64,000 nucleotides of DNA from an uncultured Pelagibacteraceae bacterium. GTDB lineage: Bacteria; Pseudomonadota; Alphaproteobacteria; Pelagibacterales; Pelagibacteraceae. A model generated the notes under the pieces. The model ran no database searches, was not told the origin of the DNA, and saw nothing but the letters and a program-made list of their open reading frames with translations. The stretch is taken from the NCBI GenBank assembly GCA_902613065.1, contig CACMFU010000005.1:1-64000 (forward strand), written 5' to 3'. The position numbers and the translations under genes are program-made. Shown here piece after piece: positions 63,484 through 64,000 of the stretch (position 1 is its first letter; each line of letters starts with the position of its first letter).

Positions 63484-64000
63484 GTGTCTAAAATTCAATT
63501 AAGTAAAAATTTCATAAAATCATCATGTAAATTGGCTTTGAATGAGGACTTATATCCATCAGGAGATATTACTTCAGAACTAATTGATAAAAATATTAAA
63601 AAAAAAGTAAAAATGATATGTAACCAAAATGGAATTTTAGGTGGTATAGATTTTGCTAAAGAGACCTTTAAATTAGTAGATAAAAAAATAAATTTTAAAA
63701 ATAAAAAAAAAGATGGATCCCGAATTAAAAAAGGTGAGGTAGTCGCTACTATTGATGGTAACCTAAGAAATATTTTAATGGGTGAAAGAGTGGCTTTAAA
63801 TTTTGTTTCTCATATTTCTGGAATAGCAACAAAAACAAATATGTTTGTAAAAAAAGTTAGAAAAAAAACTCAAATATGCTGCACAAGAAAAACGATCCCA
63901 AATTTAAGAGTCATCCAAAAATATGCTGTAAAATTAGGTGGTGGAACAAACCACAGATTTAACCTAAGTGATGAATACTTAATAAAAGATAACCATATAA
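63484..64000 (+). CDS. nadC: Quinolinate phosphoribosyltransferase (partial, runs off the window)
   Basis: The first 172 residues are present, from a GTG start 5 nt after nadA. Family motifs include YPSGDITSE near the N-terminus, TRKTIPNLRVIQKYAVKLGGG (about 138-158) and NHRFNLSDEYLIKDNHI at the right edge, which supply active-site Arg, Lys and His. It converts quinolinate and PRPP to nicotinate mononucleotide. Confidence 0.93.
   Translation, partial: MSKIQLSKNFIKSSCKLALNEDLYPSGDITSELIDKNIKKKVKMICNQNGILGGIDFAKETFKLVDKKINFKNKKKDGSRIKKGEVVATIDGNLRNILMGERVALNFVSHISGIATKTNMFVKKVRKKTQICCTRKTIPNLRVIQKYAVKLGGGTNHRFNLSDEYLIKDNHI

Overview
The window is very AT-rich and gene-dense. Spacers are short, neighbouring genes often overlap by 1-8 nt (ATGA and TAATG junctions), and the genes are housekeeping types typical of a streamlined marine alphaproteobacterium. 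A circularly permuted two-piece tmRNA gene, ThyX in place of ThyA, an hflK-hflC-DUF2065-degP string and a DUF2805 (TIGR03643) protein all point to Alphaproteobacteria. Pelagibacterales (SAR11) or a close relative is the best guess. This is inferred from content and not from a database search. No insertion sequence, prophage, CRISPR array or rRNA was seen.

Layout. 1-6.1 kb: branched-chain amino acid ABC uptake genes (livH partial, livJ), a LysE exporter with a hairpin leader, DUF2805, a glutaredoxin, a lone inverse-autotransporter beta-barrel with a small secreted partner, msrB and a deacetylase. 6.1-11.9 kb: homodimeric pyruvate dehydrogenase E1, a D-2-hydroxyacid dehydrogenase, an EamA transporter and a DadA-like oxidase. 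12-14.1 kb: an ammonium transporter fused to a PP2C/SpoIIE phosphatase. 14.2-38.7 kb: a complete type IV pilus locus in two divergent arms. The leftward arm holds two pilins, pilC, pilB, pilQ, pilP, pilO and a pilM-pilN fusion. The rightward arm holds pilT, four minor pilins, an unknown secreted protein, pilY1 and an autotransporter-like protein. They are followed by a TgpA/DUF58/MoxR trio and the prepilin peptidase. A STAS anti-anti-sigma protein and an RsbW-like kinase sit between the pilins and pilC. 38.9-45.1 kb: a GAF-PP2C phosphatase, then a leftward operon of CHASE2-PP2C phosphatase, TPR/beta-barrel protein, FecR protein and a secreted protein. 45.2-50.7 kb: rod-shape genes mreB-mreC-mreD-mrdA-rodA. 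50.7-55.7 kb: leuA, ilvC, ilvH and ilvI. 55.7-64 kb: miaA, degP, DUF2065, hflC, hflK, mrp, thyX, tmRNA, tRNA-Leu(GAG), nadA and nadC (partial).

How it fits together. The most unusual feature is a partner-switching signalling set spread around the pilus locus. There are three PP2C phosphatases with different input modules (ammonium channel, GAF, CHASE2), one STAS phospho-switch protein and one HATPase_c kinase. A plausible model is that ammonium and envelope or intracellular cues set the phosphorylation state of the one STAS protein, which then controls an output not visible here (a sigma factor elsewhere, or the pilus/secretion apparatus). That link is inference.

The only stretch over 300 bases without a protein gene is 62026-62488, which holds tmRNA and tRNA-Leu.
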